Below, in pieces: positions 15,708 to 24,629 of a DNA stretch of 64,000 nucleotides. The stretch spans positions 558,001 through 622,000 of the forward strand of contig NZ_FLQR01000001.1 of the NCBI RefSeq assembly GCF_900078385.1, written 5' to 3'. This DNA is from an uncultured Microbacterium sp. (GTDB lineage Bacteria; Actinomycetota; Actinomycetes; Actinomycetales; Microbacteriaceae). The notes under the pieces were generated by a model, which was not told where the DNA came from, did not search any database, and was given only the letters and a program-made list of their open reading frames with translations. Numbering within the stretch: the stretch's first letter is position 1; the number at the start of each line of letters is the position of its first letter. The position numbers and the translations under genes are program-made.

Positions 15708-18700
15708 ATGCACCTGAAGAGCCTGACGCTCAAGGGCTTCAAGTCGTTCGCGCAGCCGACCACGTTCGCCCTCGAGCCGGGCGTCACGTGCATCGTCGGA
15801 CCCAACGGTTCGGGGAAGTCCAACGTCGTCGACGCGCTCGCCTGGGTCATGGGCGAGCAGGGCGCGAAGACCCTCCGTGGCGGCAAGATGGAGGACGTCA
15901 TCTTCGCCGGCACCGCGACGCGCGGTCCGCTCGGCCGCGCCGAGGTGCAGCTCACGATCGACAACAGCGACGGCGCGCTGCCGATCGAGTACAGCGAAGT
16001 GACGATCAGTCGGACGCTCTTCCGCAACGGCGCGAGCGAGTACGCGATCAACGGCGACACGTGCCGTCTCCTGGACGTGCAGGAGCTGCTGAGCGACTCG
16101 GGTCTCGGGCGCGAGATGCACGTCATCGTCGGACAGGGGCGCCTGGACACCGTCCTGCAGGCATCGCCGGAGGAACGTCGCGGCTTCATCGAGGAGGCTG
16201 CCGGCATCCTCAAGCACCGCCGCCGCAAGGAGAAGACGCTCCGCAAGCTCGACGCCATGGAGGCGAACCTCACGCGGCTGAGCGACCTGGCGGGGGAGCT
16301 CCGCCGCCAGCTGAAGCCCCTCGGCAAGCAGGCGGAGATCGCGCGGGAGGCCGCGACGATCGCGGCCGTCGTCCGCGACGCGAAAGCGCGCCTCTACGCG
16401 GATGATCTCGTCTCGCTGCGCACCCAGCTGGCAGACCACGCCCGCAACGAGCAGGAGCGGCACGGGGAGCGCCTGGTCCTGCAGGACGAGGCTGAGCAGC
16501 TGAAGGTGCGCGTCGAGGCGCTCGAGGCCCAGCAGCGGTCCGAGCTCGTCGACAAGGCACGCGCCGTCGCGTTCTCCCTCGAGCAGGTGCAGGAGCGCCT
16601 GCGCAGCCTGCACTCCCTCGCCGGCCAGCGCCTCGCGCTGCTCGAGGACGACGGACAGCTCGCTCTCGAGGTCGCCACCGTCGGCCAGGCCACGATCGAC
16701 GACGCGCGCGCCGAGATCGACGAGATCGCGAGCGGGCTGGGCGCAGCGCAGGACGCCGCCGCGGCGGGATCGCGTGACGTGATCCGCGCGCGCGCCGAAC
16801 TGGACGCGCTCGACGTGGACATCGCCGCGCAGAGCGCGCTCGTCTCCGAGCACGACATGCGCCTGACGGCGCTGCGGGGCACGGCGGAAGCCGCCGCCTC
16901 GCGCCTGGACGCCGTCCGCGCCGCCGTGGAGCGCCAGCAGCGCGCGCTGGATGCCGCGCTCCAGCGCCGCGACGAAGCCGCCGACGCCCTCGCGGGCGTC
17001 GACCCCGACCTCGTGCCGGAGGGGTCGTCCGCCGAGCACGCCGCCGCCTACGAGCGCTCCCAGCGCGAGGCCACCGAGGCCGAGGCGCGGGTGAGCGGCC
17101 TCCGCGAGCGGCTGCACGCCGCAGAGCGCGAAGTCGAGTCGCTCACGGCGCAGACCGCCGCCCTCGGTCGCGCCCTCGATGTCCGCAACGCCGCCGCGTC
17201 GCTCATCGCGCAGGGCGGCCGCGGCATCCGGGGACTCGTCGGCGACGCCGTCAAGGTGACCCCCGGCTACGAAGCCGCGATCGCGGCCGTCCTCGGACCC
17301 CTCGCCGAGGGGGTGCTGGTCGACGACGTCGAGGCCGCGCTCGAGCTGGCGCGCGCCGCACAGGGCGCCGACTTCGGGTCCGTCGACATCGCGATCGCGG
17401 ATGCCGCAGCCCTGTCCCCGGTGCTGTCCGGACGGGACGGCGTCGTCTCGGCTCGCGACGTCGTGACCGCCCCGGAGGGCGTCCTCGGCGTCCTCGCGCA
17501 CGTCGCGATCGTCGAGGACCTCGACGCCGCGCACGCGGCGGGGCGCGCGCTGGCCGAGCGCGAGACCGGCGGTCCGGTCACGATCGTCACACGCGCGGGC
17601 GAGCTCGTCACGGAGTACACGATCCGCGCGGGATCCGGAGCCGGGCGCTCGCGTCTCGAGCTCGCCGCGGAGCGCGACGCCGCCGCCGACCGACTCAGTG
17701 AGATCGCCGTCGTCGCCGACTCCCTCCGGGAGGCGCTGTCCGACGGACAGTCGGCGTGGGACGACGCGCGCCGCCGCACCCGCGAGGCGCTGCAGAGCCT
17801 CCGCGCGCACGACGCCGCGCTCGCGGCGCACACCGAGCAGGTCAACCGGGCGACCGTCCGCCACGAGGCCGCCCTCGCCGAATGCGAGCGACTGGATGCC
17901 GGCGTCCGCCAGGCGCAGGCCGCCGTCGCCGATGCGGAGGCCTCCGCACGTGCCGCCGATGCGGCTCTCGCCAAGGCCCAGGACGCCCCGCGCCCGATCC
18001 TCGACGCGTCCTCGCGCGACGAGCTGCTCGCCGCTCTCGAAGGCGCCCGCGACGCCGAGATGCGCGCACGACTCGACGTCGAGACGCTCAAAGAGCGCGT
18101 CCGCGCCGGCGAGGCGCGCGTCGCCCAGCTCGAGCGGCAGCGGGAGCGCGAGCGCGCCGCCGCCGAGGAAGCCGCCCGCCGCGCCGTCATCCGCCGCGCG
18201 CAGCGCGAACTCGCTGCCGAGGTCGCCGATCAGCTGCCGCCCCTCCTGGAATCGGTGGACCGGTCGGTGACGCAGGCGCGCGTCGAACTCGCCCTCGCCG
18301 AGCAGTCCCGCACCGCGGTGACCGCCGAGCTCGCGCAGCTGCGGGCGCAGGACGCGACGGTCCGGGAGCGTCTCAGCCGCCTCACCGAGAGCGTGCACGG
18401 CCTCGAGCTCCAGATGCACGAGAAGCGTCTGCACGTCACGAGCCTGCTCGAGCGCATCGCGTCCGAGCTCAGCCTCGACGAAAACATTCTGATTTCGGAA
18501 TATGGCCCGGATCAGGATGTTCCCGCCGATAGCGACGACGGTGAACCCGTCGCCTACGACCGCGACCGCCAGCGCAAGCGCCTCGCCGAGGCCGACCGGA
18601 AGCTGGGGCAGCTCGGTCGCGTCAACCCGCTCGCGCTCGAGGAGTTCGCCGCCCTCGAACAGCGGCATGCGTTCCTCACCGAGCAGCTGGCCGACCTGAC

Positions 18701-19220
18701 GCAGACCCGCACGGACCTGCTCACCATCATCGACGAGCTCGACGAGCGGATGCAGACGATCTTCCTGGCGGCGTTCGAGGACACGAGGGCCGCGTTCGGC
18801 GAGGTGTTCCCGATCCTCTTCCCGGGTGGGGCCGGCAGCATCTCGCTCACGAACCCGGATGAGCCGCTCACGACCGGCATCGAGGTCGCGGTGCGCCCCG
18901 TCGGCAAGAAGATCGAGCGGCTGTCGCTCCTCTCCGGCGGAGAGCGGTCGCTCGCCGCCGTCGCGCTGCTGACCGCCATCTTCAAGGCGCGGCCGAGCCC
19001 CTTCTACATCCTCGACGAGGTGGAAGCCGCCCTCGACGACGCGAACCTCGGCCGACTCCTCGGGGTCTTCGAGCAGCTCCGCGAATCGAGCCAGCTCATC
19101 GTCATCACGCACCAGAAGCGCACGATGGAGATCGCCGACGCGCTCTACGGCGTCTCGATGCGGCAGGACGGCGTCTCGGCCGTCGTCGGCCAGCGCGTGC
19201 GCGAGCGCGAAGCCGTCTGA
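15708..19220 (+). CDS. smc: chromosome segregation protein SMC
   Basis: Large coiled-coil ATPase that with ScpA/ScpB compacts and aligns chromosome arms. Walker A GPNGSGKS lies at residues 31-38. Long Ala/Glu/Arg-rich coiled coils flank a hinge starting near residue 500 (GGRGIRGLVGDAVKV). The C-terminal ABC signature LLSGGERS is near 1074, followed by Walker B FYILDEVEAALDD. Length 1170 aa is normal. ATG 15708 follows GGGAGG by 8 nt. ftsY follows after 16 bp, a common actinobacterial pairing. Confidence 0.97.
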   Translation: MHLKSLTLKGFKSFAQPTTFALEPGVTCIVGPNGSGKSNVVDALAWVMGEQGAKTLRGGKMEDVIFAGTATRGPLGRAEVQLTIDNSDGALPIEYSEVTISRTLFRNGASEYAINGDTCRLLDVQELLSDSGLGREMHVIVGQGRLDTVLQASPEERRGFIEEAAGILKHRRRKEKTLRKLDAMEANLTRLSDLAGELRRQLKPLGKQAEIAREAATIAAVVRDAKARLYADDLVSLRTQLADHARNEQERHGERLVLQDEAEQLKVRVEALEAQQRSELVDKARAVAFSLEQVQERLRSLHSLAGQRLALLEDDGQLALEVATVGQATIDDARAEIDEIASGLGAAQDAAAAGSRDVIRARAELDALDVDIAAQSALVSEHDMRLTALRGTAEAAASRLDAVRAAVERQQRALDAALQRRDEAADALAGVDPDLVPEGSSAEHAAAYERSQREATEAEARVSGLRERLHAAEREVESLTAQTAALGRALDVRNAAASLIAQGGRGIRGLVGDAVKVTPGYEAAIAAVLGPLAEGVLVDDVEAALELARAAQGADFGSVDIAIADAAALSPVLSGRDGVVSARDVVTAPEGVLGVLAHVAIVEDLDAAHAAGRALAERETGGPVTIVTRAGELVTEYTIRAGSGAGRSRLELAAERDAAADRLSEIAVVADSLREALSDGQSAWDDARRRTREALQSLRAHDAALAAHTEQVNRATVRHEAALAECERLDAGVRQAQAAVADAEASARAADAALAKAQDAPRPILDASSRDELLAALEGARDAEMRARLDVETLKERVRAGEARVAQLERQRERERAAAEEAARRAVIRRAQRELAAEVADQLPPLLESVDRSVTQARVELALAEQSRTAVTAELAQLRAQDATVRERLSRLTESVHGLELQMHEKRLHVTSLLERIASELSLDENILISEYGPDQDVPADSDDGEPVAYDRDRQRKRLAEADRKLGQLGRVNPLALEEFAALEQRHAFLTEQLADLTQTRTDLLTIIDELDERMQTIFLAAFEDTRAAFGEVFPILFPGGAGSISLTNPDEPLTTGIEVAVRPVGKKIERLSLLSGGERSLAAVALLTAIFKARPSPFYILDEVEAALDDANLGRLLGVFEQLRESSQLIVITHQKRTMEIADALYGVSMRQDGVSAVVGQRVREREAV

Positions 19221-19224
19221 ACCG

Positions 19225-19230
19225 TAGGCT
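19225..19230 (+). promoter_or_regulatory. -10 box TAGGCT for ftsY
   Basis: TAGGCT ends 6 nt before the ftsY ATG, within the 16-bp gap after smc. A separate leaderless ftsY transcript is inferred. Confidence 0.55.
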
Positions 19231-19236
19231 GGAGTC

Positions 19237-20109
19237 ATGGCGGAGAACTCCTGGTCGCTCGGCCGCGCGCTGCGCGGCATGTTCGTCAAACCCACGATCG
19301 ACGAGACGACGTGGGAGGACCTCGAGACCGCGCTGCTGACGGCCGACTTCGGGCCGGACATCACCGAGCGCCTCGTCGACGAACTGCAGGCGAAGGTCGA
19401 GCGCTTCCGGACGACCGATCCGCGCGACCTGCAGCGGATGCTGAAGGAGACGCTCGAGGAGCACTTCGCGAAGTTCGACACGACGCTGCGCCTCACCGAG
19501 CGGCCCGCCGTCGTCCTCGTCGTCGGCGTCAACGGCGTCGGGAAGACGACCACGATCGGCAAGTTCGCGAAGTACCTGCAGCGCTTCGGCCGCTCCGTCG
19601 TCGTCGGCGCGGCCGACACGTTCCGCGCCGCGGCCGTTGACCAGCTCGCGACGTGGGCCGAGCGCGGGGGAGCGGCGATCGTCCGCCCGCAGCAGGAGGG
19701 CCAGGATCCGGCATCCGTCGCCTTCCAGACCATCGAGTACGCCAAGCGGACGGGTACCGAGATCGTCCTCGTCGACACCGCCGGACGGCTGCACACCAAG
19801 GGCGGGCTGATGGACGAGCTCACCAAGATCCGTCGCGTCATCGAGAAGCAGGCGCCCATCAGCGAGGTGCTGCTGGTGCTGGATGCCACGACCGGTCAGA
19901 ACGGCGTCATGCAGGCGGAGGCGTTCCTCCAGCACGCCGGCGTCACGGGCCTCGTGCTGACGAAGCTCGACGGGTCCGCGCGAGGCGGTTTCGTGCTCGC
20001 CGTGCAGGAGCGGACCGGAATCCCGGTCAAACTGCTGGGCCAGGGCGAGGGGATCGGCGACCTCACCGGCTTCACTCCGCACGTCTTCGCCGCGGCACTC
20101 GTCGACTGA
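19237..20109 (+). CDS. ftsY: signal recognition particle receptor FtsY
   Basis: SRP-receptor GTPase that docks ribosome-Ffh complexes at the membrane. After an N-domain of about 90 residues, G1 is GVNGVGKTTT (about 95-104), followed by AADTFRAAA, the G3 block VDTAGRLHTKGGLMDEL and the G4 TKLDG. Length 290 aa shows that it lacks the long acidic A-domain of E. coli FtsY, as is usual in actinobacteria. It starts leaderless-like. Its partner ffh is about 3 kb downstream. Confidence 0.97.
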   Translation: MAENSWSLGRALRGMFVKPTIDETTWEDLETALLTADFGPDITERLVDELQAKVERFRTTDPRDLQRMLKETLEEHFAKFDTTLRLTERPAVVLVVGVNGVGKTTTIGKFAKYLQRFGRSVVVGAADTFRAAAVDQLATWAERGGAAIVRPQQEGQDPASVAFQTIEYAKRTGTEIVLVDTAGRLHTKGGLMDELTKIRRVIEKQAPISEVLLVLDATTGQNGVMQAEAFLQHAGVTGLVLTKLDGSARGGFVLAVQERTGIPVKLLGQGEGIGDLTGFTPHVFAAALVD

Positions 20110-20168
20110 TCCGGCGAATCGGCGTGGCCGGGGTCGCGCCGGGGTCCCGAGGCTGGTTTCATGGGCGT

Positions 20169-20669
20169 ATGGCGATCGAGCACGACTACTTCGGACTCCT
20201 CGAGTCCGGGCCCGACGGTTCGATCTTCTGGTCCGAGAGCGTTGACCTCGGCGACCAGAGGGTCACCGTCGACTTGACCGCGCCCGACCAGGACGACGTC
20301 TCCGCGGCCGCGCTCGACGTCGCGGCCGCCATGATCTCCTCCATCGAGGACATCGACATGCAGGCGCGCAACGCCATGGTCGACGAGCTCGACGATCGCA
20401 CCAGCGAGGTCATCGAGTACATCCTCCAGCAGCAGGCGCAGCTCGGTGAGAGCATCGAGGACGTCCTCGTCGACATCTCCGGCGACGTGCACGTGGACAT
20501 CATCCGGTCGCTGCAGCTCGTGAGCATGACGATCCTCGCCGACGAACACGGGGGCTCGGACCCCTTCGCCGTCCTCGAGTACGCGCTCGACCCGGACGCG
20601 ACCGACGAGGTGCTGCTCGTGAACCTCACCTCCGACGGCGCCGTCCAGTCGGTCACGAGCGCCGACTGA
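20169..20669 (+). CDS. DUF2004-like conserved protein (166 aa)
   Basis: Acidic cytoplasmic protein beginning MAIEHDYFGLLESG, with no membrane segment or catalytic motif that I recognise. I place it in the DUF2004-type family from its N-terminus and length; that is recollection, not a search. It has an Asp/Glu-rich helical centre and a C-terminal beta-rich part (DPFAVLEYALDPDATDEVLL). No Shine-Dalgarno is visible and the -10-like TTTCAT 6 nt upstream is weak. It lies between ftsY and convergent lipA. Confidence 0.6.
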   Translation: MAIEHDYFGLLESGPDGSIFWSESVDLGDQRVTVDLTAPDQDDVSAAALDVAAAMISSIEDIDMQARNAMVDELDDRTSEVIEYILQQQAQLGESIEDVLVDISGDVHVDIIRSLQLVSMTILADEHGGSDPFAVLEYALDPDATDEVLLVNLTSDGAVQSVTSAD

Positions 20670-20685
20670 GCCGCGCCGACGGAGC

Positions 20686-21717
20686 TCAGACCGCCTGGGC
20701 GAACGTCGTGTCGCCGCGGGCGATGTCGGCCGCGAGGTGCGCCAGGTCGTCGGGGATCTCGCGCCCCTTCGAGACCATCGACTGCGCCCAGAGCCGGCCC
20801 GCGCGATAGGAGGACCGCACGAGGGGTCCGGCCAGGACGCCGAGGAAGCCGATCCCCTCGGCCTCCTCCTTGAAGGCCACGAACTCGTCGGGCTTCACCC
20901 AGCGCGCCACCGGCAGGTGCCGGGGCGAGGGACGCAGGTACTGCGTGATCGTGATGATGTCGGTGCCGGCGTCGTGGAGGTCCCGCAGCGCCTGCACCAC
21001 CTCCTCGGGCTCCTCGCCCATCCCGAGGATCAGGTTGGACTTGGTGATGAGGCCGGCGTCGCGGGCGCGTGTGAGCACGCCCAGCGACCGGTCGTACCGG
21101 AACGCGGGGCGGATGCGCTTGAAGATGCGCGGGACGGTTTCGACGTTGTGCGCGAAGACCTCGGGGCGCGCGGCGAAGACCTCGTCCAGCAGCGCCGGGT
21201 CGCCGTTGAAGTCCGTCGCGAGGATCTCCACACCGGTGCCGGGGTTGTCGGCATGGATGCGCCGCACCGTCTCGGCGTGCAGCCAGGCGCCGCCGTCCGG
21301 CAGGTCGTCGCGGGCGACGCCGGTCACCGTCGCGTAGCGCAGCCGCATCCGCTGGACGCTCTCCGCCACGCGACGGGGCTCGTCGGTGTCGTAGTCGGTG
21401 GGCTTGCCGGTGTCGATCTGGCAGAAGTCGCAGCGCCGCGTGCACTGCGAGCCGCCGATCAGGAACGTGGCCTCGCGGTCCTCCCAGCACTCGTAGATGT
21501 TGGGGCAGCCCGCCTCCTGGCAGACCGTGTGGAGCCCCTCCTCCTTCACGAGCGAGTGCAGCGCATGGTACTCGGGCCCGAGCTTCGCCTTCGTCTTGAT
21601 CCACTCCGGCTTGCGCTCGATGGGCGTCTCGGCGTTGCGGACCTCGAGGCGGAGGAGCTTCCGCCCGCCCGGCGCCGCCGCGGCGGGGGTGCCTGCTCCG
21701 GTGCCGCACGCGCTCAC
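20686..21717 (-). CDS. lipA: lipoyl synthase
   Basis: Radical-SAM enzyme inserting two sulfurs into octanoyl groups on lipoyl domains. The auxiliary cluster cysteines are Cys66, Cys71 and Cys77, and the radical-SAM cluster CTRRCDFC uses Cys92, Cys96 and Cys99. Length is 343 aa. The start is GTG 21717, overlapping the lipB stop as GTGA, so translation is coupled. The N-terminal ~20 residues are low complexity. lipB-lipA form the complete de novo lipoylation pair. Confidence 0.97.
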   Translation of the reverse strand: MSACGTGAGTPAAAAPGGRKLLRLEVRNAETPIERKPEWIKTKAKLGPEYHALHSLVKEEGLHTVCQEAGCPNIYECWEDREATFLIGGSQCTRRCDFCQIDTGKPTDYDTDEPRRVAESVQRMRLRYATVTGVARDDLPDGGAWLHAETVRRIHADNPGTGVEILATDFNGDPALLDEVFAARPEVFAHNVETVPRIFKRIRPAFRYDRSLGVLTRARDAGLITKSNLILGMGEEPEEVVQALRDLHDAGTDIITITQYLRPSPRHLPVARWVKPDEFVAFKEEAEGIGFLGVLAGPLVRSSYRAGRLWAQSMVSKGREIPDDLAHLAADIARGDTTFAQAV

Positions 21718-22367
21718 GCGGCCACCTCCGCCGCCGAGACGGCTGCCGAGGCGGCGACGAAGGCGGATGCCACGGCGTCCACGACGTCGGCGGGGGAGAG
21801 GTGGACGCCGGCGGCCTCGCTCAGCGTCGTGACACCGGCATCCGCGATGCCGCACGGCACGATCCGGGAGAAGGCGGCGAGGGAGTTGTCGCAGTTCAGC
21901 GCGAAGCCGTGCATCGTCACGCCCCGCTGGACGCGGACGCCGATCGCGGCGACCTTGTCCTCGGACTGCGGGCGACGGACCCACACACCGCTGCGCCCCT
22001 CTACCCGGTGCCCCGTCACGCCGTACCCGCGGAGGACGCCGATCAGGATCTCTTCGAGCAGCCTGACGTGCGCGACGACGTCGACCGGCTCGGGCAGACG
22101 CACGATCGGATAGCCGACGAGCTGACCGGGACCGTGCCATGTGATCTTGCCGCCGCGGTCGACATCGACGACCGGTGTGCCGTCGGTCGGTCGTTCGTGC
22201 CGCGCGGTGCGGGCGCCCGCCGTGTAGACGCTCTCGTGCTCCATGAGCAGCAGAGTGTCGGGCCGCTCCCGCGCCACCACGCCGGCGTGCACCTCCCGCT
22301 GGAGCGCCCAGCCGTCGAGGTAGGGGACGAGGTCGGGCGCGAGGCCGACCGCCTGGACATCGAGCAT
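21714..22367 (-). CDS. lipB: octanoyltransferase LipB
   Basis: Transfers octanoate from acyl-carrier protein to lipoyl domains. The signature [13 protein letters not shown] spans residues 71-83. The catalytic dyad is Lys138 ([10 protein letters not shown]) and Cys172 (PCGI). Length 217 aa is normal. ATG 22367 has GGAGGAG 4-5 nt upstream and gives the expected N-terminus. It is divergent from the TetR gene, with an inverted repeat in the lipB leader. Confidence 0.96.
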   Translation of the reverse strand: MLDVQAVGLAPDLVPYLDGWALQREVHAGVVARERPDTLLLMEHESVYTAGARTARHERPTDGTPVVDVDRGGKITWHGPGQLVGYPIVRLPEPVDVVAHVRLLEEILIGVLRGYGVTGHRVEGRSGVWVRRPQSEDKVAAIGVRVQRGVTMHGFALNCDNSLAAFSRIVPCGIADAGVTTLSEAAGVHLSPADVVDAVASAFVAASAAVSAAEVAA

Positions 22368-22390
22368 GACGCTCCTCCACGGATCGCGGC

Positions 22391-22408
22391 GTGCACGGAT
22401 TGATGCAC
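22391..22408. promoter_or_regulatory. inverted repeat GTGCA-n8-TGCAC, possible TetR operator
   Basis: Perfect 5-bp arms with an 8-bp spacer lie in the 77-bp gap between divergent lipB and the TetR gene. The repeat sits just downstream of a possible lipB -10 (TATTGT, minus strand, 22422-22417) and upstream of the tetR -10. Autoregulation and control of lipBA are inferred from position only. Confidence 0.45.
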
Positions 22409-22416
22409 CGCGTCCA

Positions 22417-22422
22417 ACAATA
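22417..22422 (-). promoter_or_regulatory. possible -10 box TATTGT for lipB-lipA
   Basis: TATTGT on the minus strand would start transcription near 22410, giving a leader of about 43 nt that contains the inverted repeat and GGAGGAG. No clear -35 is visible. Confidence 0.4.
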
Positions 22423-22432
22423 ACCCCTTCGC

Positions 22433-22438
22433 TACGAT
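22433..22438 (+). promoter_or_regulatory. -10 box TACGAT for the TetR gene
   Basis: TACGAT ends 6 nt before GTG 22445. The absence of a Shine-Dalgarno fits a leaderless transcript. Confidence 0.55.
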
Positions 22439-22444
22439 GAGCGC

Positions 22445-23053
22445 GTGACCAGCGGACGACCACGGGCCTCCTCGCGCGACACGCTCGCCGACGCCGCGTG
22501 CGAGCTGTTCCTCGAGCAGGGGTACGCCGCCACGACCGTCACGGAGATCACGACGCGGGCGGGTGTCAGCCGTTCCAGCTTCTTCAACTACTTCGCCTCG
22601 AAGGCCGACATCCTGTGGGGCGGGCTCGACGAGCGCATCGCGAAGCTCGAGCTGCGGCTGCGTGCGGCGAGCGGGCCGGAGGCGTCCGCGGACGTCCGGG
22701 CCGCCCTGGCCGAGCTCGGCGCGACCGTCGCGGCGGACAGCCTCGCCCTCGCCGTCGCGAATGCCGAGGCGATGGGACTGGCCGAGGAGCTCCGGCGCGA
22801 GGCGGCGCTCCGCCACGCGCGCATCGCGGCCGTCGTCGCCGACCGGCTCGAGCGGGCGGGGACGCCGCGACTGGCGGCCGCCGTCGCCGGTTCCGCGCAC
22901 GCCGGCGCCGTCTGGGCGGCTGTCGCGCAGTGGGCGAGCGCCGGGCCGGGTCGGACGGCGCTCCCCGAGCTCCTCGACACGGCGCTCGCGGCGGCGGCCC
23001 CCACCCTCCCGGATGCCGCGCACGCGGCGAGGCCGGTCCGCCGTCGAGGCTAG
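22445..23053 (+). CDS. TetR/AcrR family transcriptional regulator
   Basis: 202-aa helix-turn-helix regulator. The DNA-binding domain covers about residues 10-60, with the recognition region [26 protein letters not shown] written across positions 31-56. The C-terminal ligand/dimer region is Ala-rich and helical, with no identifiable ligand. It is divergent from lipB-lipA, with a dyad between them, so lipBA and its own gene are the first candidate targets. Its TAG stop doubles as the start of the ffh -10 box. Confidence 0.88.
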   Translation: MTSGRPRASSRDTLADAACELFLEQGYAATTVTEITTRAGVSRSSFFNYFASKADILWGGLDERIAKLELRLRAASGPEASADVRAALAELGATVAADSLALAVANAEAMGLAEELRREAALRHARIAAVVADRLERAGTPRLAAAVAGSAHAGAVWAAVAQWASAGPGRTALPELLDTALAAAAPTLPDAAHAARPVRRRG

Positions 23054-23056
23054 AAT
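23051..23056 (+). promoter_or_regulatory. -10 box TAGAAT for ffh, overlapping the upstream stop codon
   Basis: TAGAAT begins with the TAG stop of the TetR gene (23051-23053) and ends 9 nt before the ffh ATG. No Shine-Dalgarno is present in the 9-nt interval. Confidence 0.5.
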
Positions 23057-23065
23057 CGGGGGATC

Positions 23066-24613
23066 ATGGCGACTTTCGGCACCCTCTCCGACCGGCTCAC
23101 CGAGACCTTCCGCAACCTCCGCAAGAAGGGGCAGCTCACGCCCGCGGACGTGGACGGCACCGTCCGCGAGATCCGGCGCGCGCTCCTGGACGCCGATGTG
23201 GCGCTCACCGTCGTCAAGGAGTTCACGGCCAAGGTGCGCGAGCGGGCGCTCGGCGATGAGGTCAACCGCGCACTGAACCCCGCCCAGCAGGTCGTGCAGA
23301 TCGTCAACGAGGAGCTCGTCGCGATCCTGGGCGGCCAGCAGCGCCGGCTGCAGTTCGCGAAGAACCCGCCGACCGTCATCATGCTCGCGGGCCTCCAGGG
23401 CTCCGGAAAGACCACCTTCGCGGGAAAGCTCGCGCGGATGCTGCAGAAGGACGGTCACACGCCGCTCCTCGTGGCCGCCGACCTCCAGCGCCCGAACGCC
23501 GTCAACCAGCTGCAGGTCGTTGCCCAGCAGGCCGGCGCCGCGGTCTACGCGCCCGAACCGGGCAACGGCACCGGCGACCCGGTGCGGGTCGCCCGTGACG
23601 GCGTCGAGACCGCTCGCCGCCAGCAGCACGACGTCGTCATCATCGACACCGCCGGCCGCCTCGGCGTCGACGCGGAGCTCATGAAGCAGGCCGCCGACAT
23701 CCGGACGGCCACCGACCCCGACGAGGTCCTCTTCGTCATCGACGCGATGAGCGGCCAGGATGCCGTCAACACGGCCAAGGCGTTCCAGGACGGCGTCGAC
23801 TTCACCGGCGTCGTGCTCTCCAAGCTCGACGGCGACTCCAAGGGCGGCGCGGCGCTGTCGGTCACCTCCCTGACCGGACGCCCGATCATCTTCGCCTCCA
23901 CGGGGGAGGGCCTGGACGACCTCGAGGCGTTCCACCCCGACCGCATGGCGAGCCGCATCCTCGACCTCGGCGACATCCTCACCCTCATCGAGCAGGCGCA
24001 GGCCGCGTTCGACGAGGAGGAGGCCCTCAAGGTCGCCGAGAAGCTCGCGACCGAGCAGTTCACCCTCGAGGACTTCCTCGGGCAGCTGCAGCAGATGCGC
24101 AAGATGGGCTCGATGAAGAAGATGCTCGGCATGCTGCCGGGCATGGGTCAGATGAAGCAGCAGCTCGAGGACTTCGACGAGCGCGAGATCGACCGCACCG
24201 AGGCCATCATCCGCTCGATGACGCCGGGGGAGCGCCGCAACCCCAAGGTCCTCAACGGGTCGCGTCGCATGCGCATCGCCCGCGGCTCCGGCATGACCGT
24301 CACCGACGTCAACGCGCTCGTCAACCGCTTCGAGCAGGCCGCGAAGATGATGAAGACCGTCGCGCGCGGCGGTGTCCCCAACATCCCCGGCATGGGACCC
24401 ATGGGCGGCAAGCCCGGTGCGTCCAGCAAGCGCGGGAAGCAGGCCAAGAGCCGCTCCGGTTCACGCTCGGGCAACCCCGCCAAGCGCGCGGCGGAGAACG
24501 CCGGCATCGCCGCGGCGCCCGCGACCGGGTCGGGCTTCGGGCTGGGCGGCGGCGCCCCGCAGCCGACCGAGGCGGACCTCGCCGAGATCCAGAAGCTCTT
24601 CGGCAAGGGCTGA
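23066..24613 (+). CDS. ffh: signal recognition particle protein Ffh
   Basis: SRP54 GTPase that binds signal sequences and 4.5S RNA. NG domain: G1 GLQGSGKTTFAGKLA near 110, then DTAGRLGVDAELMKQA and SKLDGDSKGGA. The methionine-rich M domain follows (QMRKMGSMKKMLGMLPGMGQM). Length 515 aa includes a basic Ser/Arg/Lys-rich C-terminal tail seen in actinobacteria. The ATG is close to TAGAAT. It converges on the YbdK-type gene. Confidence 0.97.
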   Translation: MATFGTLSDRLTETFRNLRKKGQLTPADVDGTVREIRRALLDADVALTVVKEFTAKVRERALGDEVNRALNPAQQVVQIVNEELVAILGGQQRRLQFAKNPPTVIMLAGLQGSGKTTFAGKLARMLQKDGHTPLLVAADLQRPNAVNQLQVVAQQAGAAVYAPEPGNGTGDPVRVARDGVETARRQQHDVVIIDTAGRLGVDAELMKQAADIRTATDPDEVLFVIDAMSGQDAVNTAKAFQDGVDFTGVVLSKLDGDSKGGAALSVTSLTGRPIIFASTGEGLDDLEAFHPDRMASRILDLGDILTLIEQAQAAFDEEEALKVAEKLATEQFTLEDFLGQLQQMRKMGSMKKMLGMLPGMGQMKQQLEDFDEREIDRTEAIIRSMTPGERRNPKVLNGSRRMRIARGSGMTVTDVNALVNRFEQAAKMMKTVARGGVPNIPGMGPMGGKPGASSKRGKQAKSRSGSRSGNPAKRAAENAGIAAAPATGSGFGLGGGAPQPTEADLAEIQKLFGKG

Positions 24614-24629
24614 GCGCGCCGCCCCGGAC

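Noticed and set aside
15687..19889. A very long open frame (about 1400 codons) on the minus strand opposite smc and ftsY
   Set aside because: It mirrors the GC-rich third positions of smc and ftsY. The translation has no recognisable domain, and the plus strand encodes complete SMC and FtsY.
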